From positions 31,804,057 to 31,868,056 of the forward strand of contig NC_073311.1 in the NCBI RefSeq assembly GCF_027595985.1: a DNA stretch of 64,000 bases, written 5' to 3'. Under the pieces are notes generated by a model, which saw only the letters and a program-made list of their open reading frames with translations, did no database searches and was not told the DNA's origin. This stretch comes from Sorex araneus. Its lineage: Eukaryota > Chordata > Mammalia > Eulipotyphla > Soricidae. Made by a program: the position numbers and the translations under genes. Each line of letters starts with the position of its first letter. The stretch's first letter is position 1. This document shows positions 23,290-34,285 of this stretch, piece by piece.

Positions 23290-23485
23290 TCACAAATCTT
23301 TACAGAGAAATCATAATAGAGTGAAAGTGCATAGAATTGGGAATTGAATGTCATTGTCAGTGCTGCCTTCCTGGAAGACATAATTACCTTTCTGAGCCTT
23401 TGTTTCTTCATAGATAAAATGGGATCTTAGTCTCTTACCTAAAAGGGGGTTTTACAATGAAGTGAGGCAATATATGTAAAACCTA
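23290..23485 (+). repeat. MIR
   Basis: TTCTGAGCCTTTGTTTCTTC, ATAGATAAAATGGGATCTTA and GAAGTGAGGCAATATATGTA correspond to the conserved MIR middle and 3' part. Confidence 0.7.
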
Positions 23486-23639
23486 CATGAAGAACCACCC
23501 CCCCAAAAAAAACAGGTCCACCCTTTAAGATCTTAGAACCTGATGTTAGTGTTGTATGTCTAGGGAAAGACTTTTTCCAAGAGCACATGACCCTTATATT
23601 GCAATCCAAAAACTAAGGGCCTAGGTATTGTATGGTATG

Positions 23640-23896
23640 AAAAAGGGATAAATTAATGGCTAGAAAAAATGGCCAGAAGGGCTTGGTCAGTGGTTTAGAA
23701 TTGTCACAAGGGTGTGGGGGGTAGAGAGTAGTTAAGATAAAGGAAGGTCTATCATGACAACACTAGTTGGAAATGATCACTCTCAACAAGAACTTAGTGT
23801 TGAAAGTAGGTAAAGAGATATGCATGATAACCTTTCAGTCTCTGTGTATTGCAAATCATAATGCCTAAAATGAGAGATAGAAAAAAGAGAAAGAGA

Positions 23897-23963
<67 letters not shown>

Positions 23964-24131
23964 TGCTTCTATTGAGGTAGGTGGGAGGGGCAGGTGACTT
24001 AAAGGGGTGAGAATACTGGTGCTGGGAAATTACACTGGTGAAGGGATGGGTATTAGAACATTGTATGACTGAAACGCAATCATGAACAATTTTGTAATGC
24101 ACTATCTCACAGTAATTCAATTAAAAAAAAA
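23640..24131 (+). mobile_element. L1 3'-UTR copy with expanded (GA)n
   Basis: CATGACAACACTAGTTGG, AAATGATCACTCTC, GCATGATAACC and CACTGGTGAAGGGATGGG align with 54060-54310 of the larger L1. Ends with an ATTCAATTAAAAAAAAA tail. A (GA)n tract sits within it. Confidence 0.75.
23900..23958. repeat. (GA)n microsatellite inside L1 3'-UTR
   Basis: About 29 GA units; the corresponding place in the L1 at 54190-54225 is a short purine run. Confidence 0.95.
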
Positions 24132-25171
24132 GGTGAAGAGATAAATTTCTCAGAGTATGAGTACTAATTCCCAAAGGATGAGTTTTGGTATCTAAGTTTG
24201 TCCGTAGTTTCTGGATTGTAGATGTTTTCTAAACTTTGAACTGTGCATGCAGTTGCAAATGCACAAAGATAATATAAAATAGAAATAAATACCTAAAACA
24301 TTCCAGAAATCTATGAGACCAGCTGGTTTTATCCAGTTCTAGTTTTCATTTTTCAGCTCACCTGGTACTGAATATGAGCTATAAACTAGCTTATCTACTT
24401 TAAGAAAAAAAATGAATGTTTTATGTTTGACCTTTAAAAGCACAAATGTCAGTGGAAAATTTTCTTCTTTTTCCTTTCATAATAAATAGCAAAATGCTTT
24501 TGTTTATCTCCAATTAAGAATACCCAGAAGTATTTCTGAACAGAGATAAATAAAAGAGCCTTATTTATTACTTGTCTATAGAGAGATAAGAGAGAGAGCA
24601 CGAACATTTACATTTTTGTTTTTAACAGCCTGTCCATTTGTCACCAGAGTTTCTCTCAGTCCCTTTATAGGCCATAAAATTGGAGTCGGAGAGTTTAGGC
24701 AGATAGTAAATAAAGTTGATCTTAATTTTTTATCATTAAGATGAATATCCTCTCTCTTATTTGTCTAACATGAGAAAAAAGATTAATGTCAATGCACATG
24801 CTACTTACATATGTTTGGGCTCCTGGGAAGGGACCTTAACTTTCTACCTAGATGAAACAATTTTTCTGGAAAGAGTTCCATTCACCACACTTCCTGATTT
24901 GGAAACTCCAAGTTAATGTCCAAAATACAATTTAAATGCCCCCATCTCTTTTTCTTCCCTCACCAATGCAGCAGATTAGCTCCTACAGGGGTTCGTGAGG
25001 GAAACTTCCTGGTCCTCCCCAAGGTCCAGGGGAGCATCCCTTGGATGCAGTTTCTGTTGGTTTGTGAGTGGCATTTCCTCTGGAAGATGATTTTTTCCAG
25101 GGCAGATCCTACGACCTCTTTAGTCCTCTAGTCTCTTTAGTCATCTGTGCCGTCAACAGGCTAAGGATTGT
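24132..25171. other. Unique AT-rich sequence
   Basis: Nothing supported. Confidence 0.5.
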
Positions 25172-25376
25172 GATATAGTTATTTAATTTTTTTTTGGCTT
25201 TTTGGGTCACACCCGGCAATGCACAGGGGTTTCTCCTGGCTCTGCACTCAGGAATTACCCCTGGTAGTGCTCAGGGGACCATATGGGATGCTGGGAATAG
25301 AACTGGGTCGGCCGCATGCAAGGCAAACACCCTCCCTGCTGTGCTATCGCTCCAGCCCCCGATATAGTTATTTAAT
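25172..25376 (-). mobile_element. SINE-A with 16-bp TSD
   Basis: Body 25188-25360. Minus-strand copy with T-run start, GGGTCACACCCGGCAATGCA, GGACCATATGGGATGCTGGG, GGTCGGCCGCATGCAAGGC, CTATCGCTCCAGCCCC. TSD GATATAGTTATTTAAT at 25172-25187 and 25361-25376. Very well preserved. Confidence 0.95.
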
Positions 25377-25860
25377 ACTCCACACTGAATAAATAGTCAC
25401 TGATGGAGTTGTTTGTGGTTTTCACCTATTATCCCCTCTCAGTAATTGGTTACTTCAGTTATGTGCTCATGAGTGTGCCATTGTGCAGATGTGGTGGGTT
25501 GGCAACTCATTTCACTTCAAGTTACTTGGGTGAGCTGGGCCTGGGCGGGCTAGGAAGATAGCAAGAGCTTTCAAAGGAACAGCAGATTTTAAAGACTGAG
25601 ATCCAAATGGCTCCTTTTCCTTTATATCCACTGGGTCCGCTCTCTCAAGGCCTCTCTGGAGGTGGGTTTTCTACCAGGTGACCCACATTCAAGAGGCTGG
25701 TAGTGGAAGCAGCCAGACTTTTTAAGGCTAACCTATCACTTTCATTTCTATTCCATTGCTCAGACAAATCGCTCAACCAACTCATATGCAAGGGCAAGGG
25801 AGATCCATCCACAAGGACTAGAAGAAATTGTTGGTGGCATCTCTACAGATAATCTAATAT
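25377..25860. other. Unique sequence
   Basis: Nothing supported. Confidence 0.5.
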
Positions 25861-26419
25861 ATTCTGTGCTCTCCTGCCCCCACTCCAGGCTGTCTTCACT
25901 GGGGCCCTTCGGAGGGGAGAAGATTGAGTCTCCGCCCCAAGCAGAGCCCCGTAGCCAAAAACCTCCAGAACCCAGCCACAGCCATGCCCAAGGCCACTCT
26001 CCACATACTCGGATGAGCCTCACCCATGAAGGAACCAACAGAGGAACCCAGGTTTGCAGGATCCGTGGCTGAGATATCCAACCCTGCTCGGTTTGAGACT
26101 GGGCCTCCTCCACCCAGATCCCCAGTTTTCCAGTAGCTTGGCAATCACACCCACAAACTGCCCCCAGAACCATGCAATCTCTTCAATGGCCAAGATCCAG
26201 AGACTATAAAACAAAGCTCCTGGAAGAGAGCGATGCAGAACCCCACACAGCAGAGCCTGGCAAGCTGCCCATGGAGTGTTCGATATGCCAAGAACAGTAA
26301 CAATAATGGGCCTCATTCCTCTGACCCTGAACGCGACAGGGACAAATGGAGACGTTACTGGTGTCTGCTTGAGCAAATCAATGAGCAATGGGATGACAAT
26401 GATACAGTGATTTTGTGCT
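25861..26419 (+). mobile_element. GC-rich body + SINE-B 3' end composite (family 2)
   Basis: Body 25871-26409. GC-rich first part (CAGGCTGTCTTCACTGGGGC, CCACAGCCATGCCCAAGG, CCCAGTTTTCCAGTAGCTTG), then a SINE-B 3' part from AGAGCCTGGCAAGCTGCC to GCAATGGGATGACAATG. A 10-bp repeat with one mismatch (ATTCTGTGCT/ATTTTGTGCT) at 25861-25870 and 26410-26419 is a candidate TSD. No A-tail. Same architecture as 47911-48590. Confidence 0.75.
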
Positions 26420-26671
26420 TGCTCTCTAAGATTTAAAGATTCTGCTGAAAATTGTATCCTACTTCCCTGCCCATAAATTATTTCCCTGTTACATATTGTT
26501 TTTCCTAAAGCATTTTAGAAATATGATTTTGCATTAGCACTATGAGTGAGGGAGGGGGAGTGTTTTCTGGTGGGTATTATTGTAATTATTTGAATTTTCT
26601 CTGAAAACCTTATAATGATATTTCTGGGTTAGAGTATCTGAAAAAAAAGAACAAAACTGTCTTGGTTTTTA

Positions 26672-26748
26672 TGGCTATGTATATGTGTATACATATGTAA
26701 GTATACATAGGTATATATGTGTGTATACGTATGTAAGTATGTGCATTT
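26672..26748. repeat. TATG/TATA low-complexity tract
   Basis: Imperfect alternating purine-pyrimidine repeat. Confidence 0.8.
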
Positions 26749-26766
26749 ATATCCTCCTAGGTTGGG

Positions 26767-27019
26767 GAATGGACTGGAAAGATAGCACAGCAGGTAAGAT
26801 GTTTGCTTTGCATGCAGCCGACCTGGGTCCAATTCCCCCATTCCTCTTGGAGACGCTAGCAAGCTACCGAGAGTATCTTACCCTCTCGGCAGAGCCTGGC
26901 AAGCTACTTGTGGCCTTATCATATGCCAAAAACAGTAACAACAAGTCTCACAATGGAGACATTATCGGTGCCTGCTTGAACAAATCAATGAACAATGGGA
27001 GGACAGTGCTACAGTGCTA
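26767..27019 (+). mobile_element. SINE-B
   Basis: TGGACTGGAAAGATAGCACAG head, GCAAGCTACCGAGAGTATC, CTCACAATGGAGACATTATC and CAATGGGAGGACAGTGCTAC tail, with no A-run after it. Confidence 0.92.
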
Positions 27020-27172
27020 ATGTTTTGGGGAATAATTAAGCAGTAAGAAGTTATAGGAAATAAGGTATTCTTTGATTTGGGATCTAAAAAGATGTTTCTT
27101 TTTAATGATAGACAATAAGAGGTATCTTTAATATTGATTGTAGTTATATAATTAATATAAATTATTTTTAAT

Positions 27173-27445
27173 ATTGATTATGTATGGGCTGGAGCGATAG
27201 CACAGTGGTAGGGCTAAATACCTTGCATGTGGCTGACCCAGGTTCTATTCTTCCGTCCCTTTCAGAGAGCCTGGCAAGCTACTGAGAGTATCTTGCCCGC
27301 ATGGCAGAGCCTGGCAAGCTACCCGTGGCATATTCTATATGCCAAAAACAGTAACAACAAGTCTCATAATGGAGATGTTACTGGTGCCTACTCGAGCAAA
27401 TTGATAAGCAACGGGATGATAGTGATACAGTGATTGATTATGTAT
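27173..27445 (+). mobile_element. SINE-B with 13-bp TSD
   Basis: Body 27186-27432, GGGCTGGAGCGATAGCACAG head and GGGATGATAGTGATACAGTG tail. TSD ATTGATTATGTAT at 27173-27185 and 27433-27445. The tail meets the TSD directly, without poly(A). Confidence 0.94.
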
Positions 27446-28495
27446 ATGGCATTAGATTTATCTCTTTATTAGACGAAACTATCTACCATCCAAAGTATTA
27501 TAGTACCCTTTTATAAAAGTTATTTTTGTAATTTACTTTCTTAACAAGATGAAAGCCATACATAATTAAAAGTAAAGATAGAGAAAACAATTACACAATT
27601 ACTCAAGTGCCTGCTTAAGCTATTTGTTCTCCAAAGCCTTTTAAAAAGATAATTTCTTTAAAAATAAGAAAACTTCAGCATACATAGACTATTATAACTG
27701 GGAATAAGAGGACTTGATCATCATCTTGCCCAAAATCCTTATTCTGTTGATAAGAGATGACTCTAGTAGTTACATAATGAAATACATAAAAAGTCAAGAA
27801 AATGATTATTTAGAGAAAAGTGTTAAGGCAAAAAGTCACAGAAATTTATCTTGGAAATGTTATTTAACTTCATATATTACTAGCACTCTGGGGTAAAATG
27901 AAAAAATGATGCAATGGAAATAGTCAGTTGTTAAGAAGATACTTTTAGAAAGATACCCTTAAAGCACTGGTTTCCTTTACCCTTAAATAATAGCTAAATA
28001 GATTGTTTACATACAAATTTAATGTTTGGTAATGCGCACAACTTCGTTTTATTTATTCACTTCAAATAATGCTCATTCTCATACAACACAGAATTTATGT
28101 GTGAAACCAGCCAATGATTAGCTTTATAAAGAAGCTATTTTGTCCATTCACAGGATAAAAGATTGTTGACTTCAGTGAATGTACCAGATAGCATTATAGT
28201 TACAGGAAAACATTATTAAACAAAGAAAATGATTCTTTTGCTTATAATGAGGATATATATTCTACAGTGAGTTGTAGTGTTTCCTTACACTGAAGACTGA
28301 GTAAATGCTAAATGTTAGGGCTGGCTATAGATCTGGCATCTCGGAATATAAATGGCTTCAACCATTCTGAGAATTTGCCTTGTAGTTACTCATGAAACTG
28401 CAAAACTTTTCATCCTAGTACTTCTTTTGTTTTAACAAGATACTATACCAATTTTTGTTGGAATATTTATTATTGTTATTATCATCCATAGCAAG
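27446..28495. other. Unique AT-rich sequence
   Basis: Nothing supported. Confidence 0.5.
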
Positions 28496-28496
28496 A

Positions 28497-28905
28497 CTCT
28501 AATAGCCGTGTTCTCCCTCTTGGAGAATCTGACAAGCTACCAAAAGTCTATTGCCCACACGGGAAAGCCTTGCAAGCATCCCATGGTGTTTTCATATCCT
28601 AAATACAGTAAAAGATATATACATCCCTCTCAGAGAGCCCAGCAAGCTACCGAGAGTATCCCCCCTACATGGCAGAGCCAGGAAAGCTACCCATAGCGTA
28701 TTCGATATGCCAAAAACAGTAACGATAGCTCTCATTCTCTTGGCCCTGAAAGAGCCTCCAATCGTTGGGAAAGACGAGTAAGGAGAGGCTGCTAAAATCT
28801 CAGGGCTGAGTGTAATAGAGATGTTACTGGTGCCCGCTCGAGTAAATCGACATAATGATTTACTGAATCCCATTGTTCAATGGATGACAGTGACAGTGAC
28901 ATCAT
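28497..28905 (+). mobile_element. Two SINE-B middles in tandem, long-type
   Basis: A fragment at about 28500-28615 (CTCTTGGAGAATCTGACAAG to GTTTTCATATCCTAAATACA) is followed at 28620 by a second SINE-B middle (CCCTCTCAGAGAGCCCAGC) that carries the extra block CCCTGAAAGAGCCTCC...GAGAGGCTGCTAAAATC of the long type and a GATGACAGTGACAGTGAC tail. Confidence 0.8.
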
Positions 28906-28956
28906 CTATATTTTTATTATTGAGAAGAATTTATTTTCATATTAAAATAAATAATT

Positions 28957-29655
28957 GATCATCGTTGATGATTGAATTTCTCAAGCAGGCTCTGTAAAGT
29001 CTCCATTTGTCCTAGCCCTGAGATTTTAGAAGACTCTCTTTACTCATCCTTCCCAACAATGCTGCATTGGAGGGTCTTTCAGGGTCAGGGGAATGAGATC
29101 CAGCATTGTTACTGGTTTTGGCACATGAATACACCATGGGGAGTTTGCAAGGCTCTTCCATGTGGGCAGGAAACTCTCTGTAGCTTGGCAGGTTCTCCCA
29201 GAGGGAGAAGTAAGTAGGCTATAAGATGTCCTGTGGCCACTAAGCTGCCTCGTGCTTCTGGGAGCTTGGTTTTAAGTCTCTCGATGTTGGCTGTTGGTGG
29301 GATTACACGGCGCAGGGGGAAGTCCCGGGGTGTGATCACCTAGCTACTGGAAAATGAGAAATCTGGGCGGAAGAGGCCCAGTCCAGATCCGAGCATGCTT
29401 GGAGGTCTCAGCCCCGAGTCCCACACACCTGGGTTTCTCTGCCTGTACCTTCATGCATGAGGCTTGTCCGAACATGTGGAGAGTGGCCTTGAGCATGGCT
29501 GTAGCTAGGTTCTGGAGGTCTTTGGCTGTGGGAGCTCTGCTTGGCATGGGGAGGGAAGCTGGGGCCCATCTCCTCCAAGGGGCCCCAGGGAAGACAGCCA
29601 GGCTAGTGGGCAAGAGACTCTCTGCATCACTCTCTTCCGGGAGCTTGATCAGATC
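28957..29655 (-). mobile_element. Family-2 composite (GC body + SINE-B long 3' end)
   Basis: Aligns throughout with 47911-48590: CTAGCCCTGAGATTTTAGAAG, GGTCAGGGGAATGAGA, ACACCATGGGGAGTTTGC, CTAGCTACTGGAAAATG, GGAGGTCTCAGCCCCG, GGCCTTGAGCATGGCTGT. On minus the GC-rich body is 5' and the SINE-B part 3'. TSD not secure (a 7-bp TTGATCA at both ends). Confidence 0.8.
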
Positions 29656-29747
29656 AACTTAAAAAAAAACTATACTAATTATAAAATGTCAAACAATGCA
29701 GAAATAATGTAGAAAATTAAAGGAAAGCTCTGCCTACTTTCTCATTC

Positions 29748-29922
29748 CAGTGGTTGGAGCAGGTATGGCATCTGACTTGCATGCAGACAACCTGGGTTTA
29801 ATCCCCGGCATCCCATAAGGTCCGCTGAGCACTGACAGGAGTAATTTTTGAGTGCAGAGCCAGGAGTAACCCCTGAGCATTGCCAGGTGTGACCTCAAAA
29901 GCCAAAAAAAGTAAAATAAAGT
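29748..29922 (+). mobile_element. SINE-A
   Basis: Head GTGGTTGGAGCAGGTATGGC (A-box part shortened), GTTTAATCCCCGGCATCCCA, CAGAGCCAGGAGTAACCCC, AGGTGTGACCTCAAAAGCC and A-rich tail. Confidence 0.88.
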
Positions 29923-29989
29923 AAATAGCATAGATAATATTAGCATGACACCCCCCAAAAACTTGTGAATTTATGTTGGGTATCCCTGC

Positions 29990-30272
29990 CCTCTTTAAAA
30001 ATATTTGTTAAGGAGATAAAGTAATCTGCATGATGCCCTATCAGTAATATATTGCAAACCACAGTGCCTAGAGGGAAAAAGTTTAAAGTAAACAATGCAT
30101 GTCATAGAGCCAGGATGGTGTTACAGGGAGAGACACTATGGCCATTGGTGAAGGGTAGAGGAAACTAGTGAAGAGATTGGTGTTAGGACATTGTATACCT
30201 AAAGATGAATCATGAATAACTTTTTAAGTTTGTAATTCACAGTGCTTAATAAAAACAAATAAAAAAATTGTT
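29990..30272 (+). mobile_element. L1 3'-UTR fragment
   Basis: TGCATGATGCCCTATCAGTA, TATTGCAAACCACAGTGCC, TGAAGAGATTGGTGTTAGGA, CATTGTATACC and an AATAAAAACAAATAAAA tail align with the end of the L1 at 54140-54370. Confidence 0.65.
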
Positions 30273-30698
30273 TTGCTTCTTGGTTTCTTTAGTAGTTTAC
30301 TTATACTTTTGGAACAATACTCCTTGGTACAGCTGCCTGTATCTTTGTATCCATCATTAGACAGTGCTCTCATTGAAAGTAGAACTTTACCTTATTTATT
30401 TTTAGATCATTAACCAAATTTATTTAGAAAATATTTATATAATTAAGATCTTATTTGAGGGCTGATTTTGTCAAGGTTCAGTGGAACCTGTAGACATTGC
30501 GAGATAGGGTAGATAATATTGAGAGGCTTGTTACACTTTATAGAAAAGAAACTGACATCACCAGAGGTTAAATACAGAGCCAGATAATTTTTAAGGGTTA
30601 GACAAACTGTTTTTTACCATTGATGATATTTATCTGAAACCACATTATCTCTCTGTATCTATCAATGCATTTCATTGCCTGAAGTGTATTTATCACTG

Positions 30699-30700
<2 letters not shown>
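30273..30700. other. Unique AT-rich sequence
   Basis: Nothing supported. Confidence 0.5.

Positions 30701-30770
<70 letters not shown>
30701..30770. repeat. (TC)n microsatellite
   Basis: About 35 TC units, nearly uninterrupted. Confidence 0.96.
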
Positions 30771-30772
<2 letters not shown>

Positions 30773-30883
30773 GCTCATGTCTTTTCTGGAAATTTAACTG
30801 GGAATTGACCCTTAAACCTTTTCCCTAATTCAGTAGTCATGGGAGAAAGGAAAGCAGAACAAATAAAGTATTTGTGATTTAAA

Positions 30884-31719
30884 AAAAAAAAGTTTATTCC
30901 CATTTGACCCAGCAATACCACTGCTGGGAATATATCCCAGAGAGGCAAAAAAGTACAATCGAAACAACATCTGCACATGTATGTTCATCGCAGCACTGTT
31001 TACAATAGCCAGAATCTGGAAAAAACCCGAATGCCCCAGAACAGATGACTGGTTGAGGAAACTTTGGTACATCTATACAATGGAATACTATGCAGCTGTT
31101 AGAAAAAAGGAGGTCAAGAATTTTGTAGTTAAGTGGATGGGCATGAAAAGTTTCATGCTGAGTGAAATGAGTCAGAAAGAGAGAGACAGACATAGAAAGA
31201 TTGCACTCATCTATGGTATATAGAATAACAGAGTGGGAGACTAACACCCAAGAACTGTAGAAATAAGTACCAGGAGGTTGACTCCATGGCTTCGAGGCTG
31301 GCCTCACGTTCCGGGGAAAGGTCAACTCAGAGAAGTGATCACCAACTACATTGTAGTCGAAGGCCATGTGGGGGAAGGGAGTTGCGGGCTGAATGAGGGC
31401 TAGAGACTGAGCATAGCGGCCACTCAACACCTTTATTGCAAACCACAACAGCTAATTAGAGAGAGAAAACAGAAGGGAATGCCTTGCCACAGTGGCAGGG
31501 TGGGGTGGGGGGGAGATGGGATTGGGGAGGGTGGGAGGGACACTGGGTTTACGGGTGGTGGAGAATGGGCACTGGTGAAGGGATGGGTTCCCGAACTTTG
31601 TATGAGGGAAGTATAAGCACAAAAGTGTATAAATCTGTAACTGTACCCTCACGGTGATTCTCTAATTAAAAATAAATAAATTAAAAAAAAATAAAAAAAA
31701 TAAATAAAAAAAAGTTTAT
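30884..31719 (+). mobile_element. L1, 5'-truncated, with 14-bp TSD
   Basis: Body 30898-31705. It starts in the last part of ORF2 (CATTTGACCCAGCAATACCA), carries the complete 3' UTR, and ends in an A-rich tail. TSD AAAAAAAAGTTTAT at 30884-30897 and 31706-31719; the left site reads TT|AAAA, as the L1 endonuclease prefers. Confidence 0.92.
30898..31223 (+). pseudogene. L1 ORF2 C-terminal remnant
   Basis: The frame from 30981 gives the typical L1 ORF2p C-terminus: WYIYTMEYYAAVRKKEV, then SEMSQKERDRHRKIAL, ending at a TAG near 31223. The endonuclease and reverse transcriptase domains are missing, so it has no activity. The tail is intact, as expected for a young 5'-truncated insertion. Confidence 0.85.
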
Positions 31720-32142
31720 AGTTTTTTTTTCTTTGACTTGCATTCATTTGATAAATCTTAAGCAATGTCACAAGACCGATGACAAAAAAAAGACAAAAGG
31801 CAGTTAATGAGAAGATATATGGCAAATATGCACATACAAAAGCTGTGGTATGCTAGATTGTCTTCTATTAAAGTATGAAGAGGAAAAATAATAGGAATGG
31901 AAGGAGATTGAGAAACAATGAAACCGAAGAGATAAAGAGATTTTAGCTTATATGAACTAACATCAAAGTATGGTTCTCAGATCATCTGCAGTTCTGTTTG
32001 TCAAATGACAGGTGTATCTAAATATGTAACTTCCTGACTCGGAAACTCTTGAAGTTGTACTCAAGAATCTGCGCATTAGTAGTAAGTAGTTTCTTTTTAT
32101 GATTCTTATGTAGAAATCCTAAGAACCTTTACTGAAAACAGG
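31720..32142. other. Unique sequence
   Basis: Nothing supported. Confidence 0.5.
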
Positions 32143-32436
32143 CTGTTGTTGTTTTTGGTTGTTGTTGTTTTTGGCAGGTTACACTGCAAGAGTAACCCAG
32201 CAATGCTTAGGGGTTACTCTTGGCTTTGCACCCAGAAATTACTCCTGGCAGTGCTTATGGGATCATATGGGATGCCAGGGGATTGAACCTGGGTTGGTAG
32301 TGTTCATCCTTGCGCAGGGGTCATGCTAATCTTCTCTGTATTGTTCCAATTTTGGTATACGTGCTGCCGAAGCGAGCACAGGGTTGGTCGCATTCAAGGC
32401 AAGTGCTCTACCTATTGTACTATTACTCCAACTCCC
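32143..32436 (-). mobile_element. SINE-A split by a U6 retrocopy
   Basis: Minus-strand SINE-A in two parts. 32143-32298 holds the tail and body (CAGCAATGCTTAGGGGTTAC, CACCCAGAAATTACTCCTGG, CATATGGGATGCCAGGGG, AACCTGGGTTGGT). 32381-32436 holds the head (GGTCGCATTCAAGGCAAGTG, CTATTGTACTATTACTCC). GGGTTGGT occurs on both sides (32291-32298, 32381-32388) and is once in the SINE, so it is the TSD of the U6 insertion. Confidence 0.9.
32300..32379 (-). pseudogene. RNU6P: U6 snRNA pseudogene, 3'-truncated, tailless
   Basis: On minus it begins GTGCTCGCTTCGGCAGCAC and runs through ACCAAAATTGGAACAATACA, GAGAAGATTAGCATGACCCC and TGCGCAAGGATGAACAC, covering about the first 80 nt of U6 with a few substitutions and one extra base. 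The U6 3' end and any poly(A) are absent, and an 8-bp TSD flanks it. The upstream DNA is SINE, so no pol III U6 promoter is present. The snRNA itself belongs to the spliceosome; this copy is a dead retrocopy. Confidence 0.93.
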
Positions 32437-32493
32437 CAAATCAATTTTTAAAGACAAAGAATTATTTACATATAAATCACCCAGGAAACTTAT

Positions 32494-32547
32494 GAATATA
32501 TATATATACACACATATATACATATACATATACATATATATATATTT
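32494..32547. repeat. (TA)n/(CATA)n tract
   Basis: Alternating TA with CACATATA interruptions. Confidence 0.9.
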
Positions 32548-32787
32548 ATTTGAAGTGAGGACTGAGAGTGTAAATGTTTAACAAAATCCCAGATAATTGA
32601 AGCCAGTGCTACTGGTCCATGTACCACAGTTTAAGTAGCAAATCACCAGATACTGGCATAGCTGCTGTAATGTCTGTTATGAAAGGTGAGATGGAAATAG
32701 TGTACTGTAAGATGCTTTACTGTGATTCATGACAGAATTATCTTAAACTTCACTCCACAAACTAGATAGAGACTTCAGTTTGCTTTT

Positions 32788-32965
32788 CAGGGCCAGAGAG
32801 ATAGTACACTGGATAAGATGTTTATCCCACATGTCCTGACCTGGGTTCTGCCCTTGGCACCACATGTAGTCCTCTAAACACTGCCTGGAAGCTAGGTGTA
32901 ATCTCTGAGCACAGTGGGGTGTGGTTGAAACCACTACCCTCTCCCCCCCATAAAAATAAACTCCC
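32788..32965 (+). mobile_element. SINE-A, diverged
   Basis: CAGGGCCAGAGAGATAGTAC, GACCTGGGTTCTGCCCTTGG, CACCACATGTAGTCCTC, TAATCTCTGAGCACAG and a CCCCCCATAAAAATAAA tail. Confidence 0.82.
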
Positions 32966-34139
32966 CCAAACCAAGCTTTGCCATGCTTTTGTGTGTGGGA
33001 CTCTCATTTAGACTGGCCAAGAGACAGCTCGGCCTTGTCAGCTTGTCAGTTGTAAAATTGTGAGGAGACCAACTAGGACTCTCTGTACTTCTCATGGAGT
33101 GCTTGTACTTCTGTCCGTTCTAACTTAATTTGGAGAGAAATAAAAATGGATTCTTTCTTTGTAGAGCACATCATCAGGGCTAGCTTCTTAATCCTCATCT
33201 GTTTTATTCCTGCCAATTACCAGCAACAGCTGTCTTGTAGGGATGGTGGTCATTAGGCAGTAACACAGCTGTGGGATTTAGATGAGATAACAGTTGTACA
33301 GCCACGATCAGGCAACACTGGAATGCAAACTGCCACAAGCCTGATTCATATCCAGGGGGTAAAGAAACTTAAACTTAAATCAACTAAAATAACAACTTAC
33401 CCAATTGGGAAAACAAAACAAAATATTAACTCAGAGATGTTTAGCCCTAAAGTCAGTTTTTTTCAGATTACTTCAAATACAAGATGGGATTGACCCAGAA
33501 AGATTGAAATAATTTTAGTTTTTTATGGCACCCAGACTTAAGAATTTGAGTGTAAGATTTAAATATTTATGCAAAAAACATATGTCCTACTGTTGCTCAA
33601 TACTACTTGACATTTCCAAATTCCTGGGCCTTATTGTGTAACAGAAAGGGTCGACTTCTGAACACAGAAACAATGGTCAGTGACTAATGTTTGGAAAGTG
33701 TATTATCAGAGTAAAAATATCATGTAACCACTTTAATAGCTCAGCAAACAAATAGAACTTTATATGCATAATTATTCTTTTTTTCCATGTAAGATTAGAA
33801 TCATCATGTTTGCATATTTTAAAATGGAATGTAGAAGTAATACAATTAATCATTGCAATTAGATTCAGTCACCTAATGTTTATAATGTTCCAAATATAAA
33901 TATATTATATATATGTATATACATAATTTCTCAAGTTTTTTTCAAGCTCAAATTAGCATCTTTGCTAATTATATTCCTTTTGAATAGAACCTTTTCTGCC
34001 TTAAAACATCTAGATCCTACTTATCATTCACAAACCATATTTTTTAAAAAAGTCCCCACAAAGTCCATTACAATCCTCTGGACTGAAATGTATCTATTCC
34101 CTTCTTGGATTATTGTACAGCTTAGGTCTCTATACCTCC
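32966..34139. other. Unique AT-rich sequence
   Basis: Nothing supported. Confidence 0.5.
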
Positions 34140-34285
34140 TATCTTTCTCCTAGGAATCAGTTCCTTAAAGGCATACTTTATATCTTATGGAGAAATCCAT
34201 AAATCCTTTGAAGCCAAGATCCATGTCTGACTCATTTGGGATCTATTTTATCCTACTGAATAAGTGCTGAATAAGAAAAAAAAAG
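34140..34285 (+). repeat. L2-like 3' end
   Basis: TAAAGGCATACTTTATATC, GAAGCCAAGATCCATGTCTG and CTACTGAATAAGTGCTGAAT are consistent with the L2 3' end; diverged. Confidence 0.45.

Noticed and set aside
22663-23293. Three long overlapping open frames (178-207 codons) of repeating Leu-Pro-Ser-Phe or Gly-Arg-Lys-Glu units
   Set aside because: They are translations of the TTCC tract and stay open only because the repeat has no stop codons.
23794-24120. Minus-strand frame with a long Ser-Leu repeat
   Set aside because: Translation of (GA)n inside an L1 3' UTR.
32300-32379. Functional U6 gene
   Set aside because: Lacks the 3' end of U6 and the external promoter; sits in a SINE.
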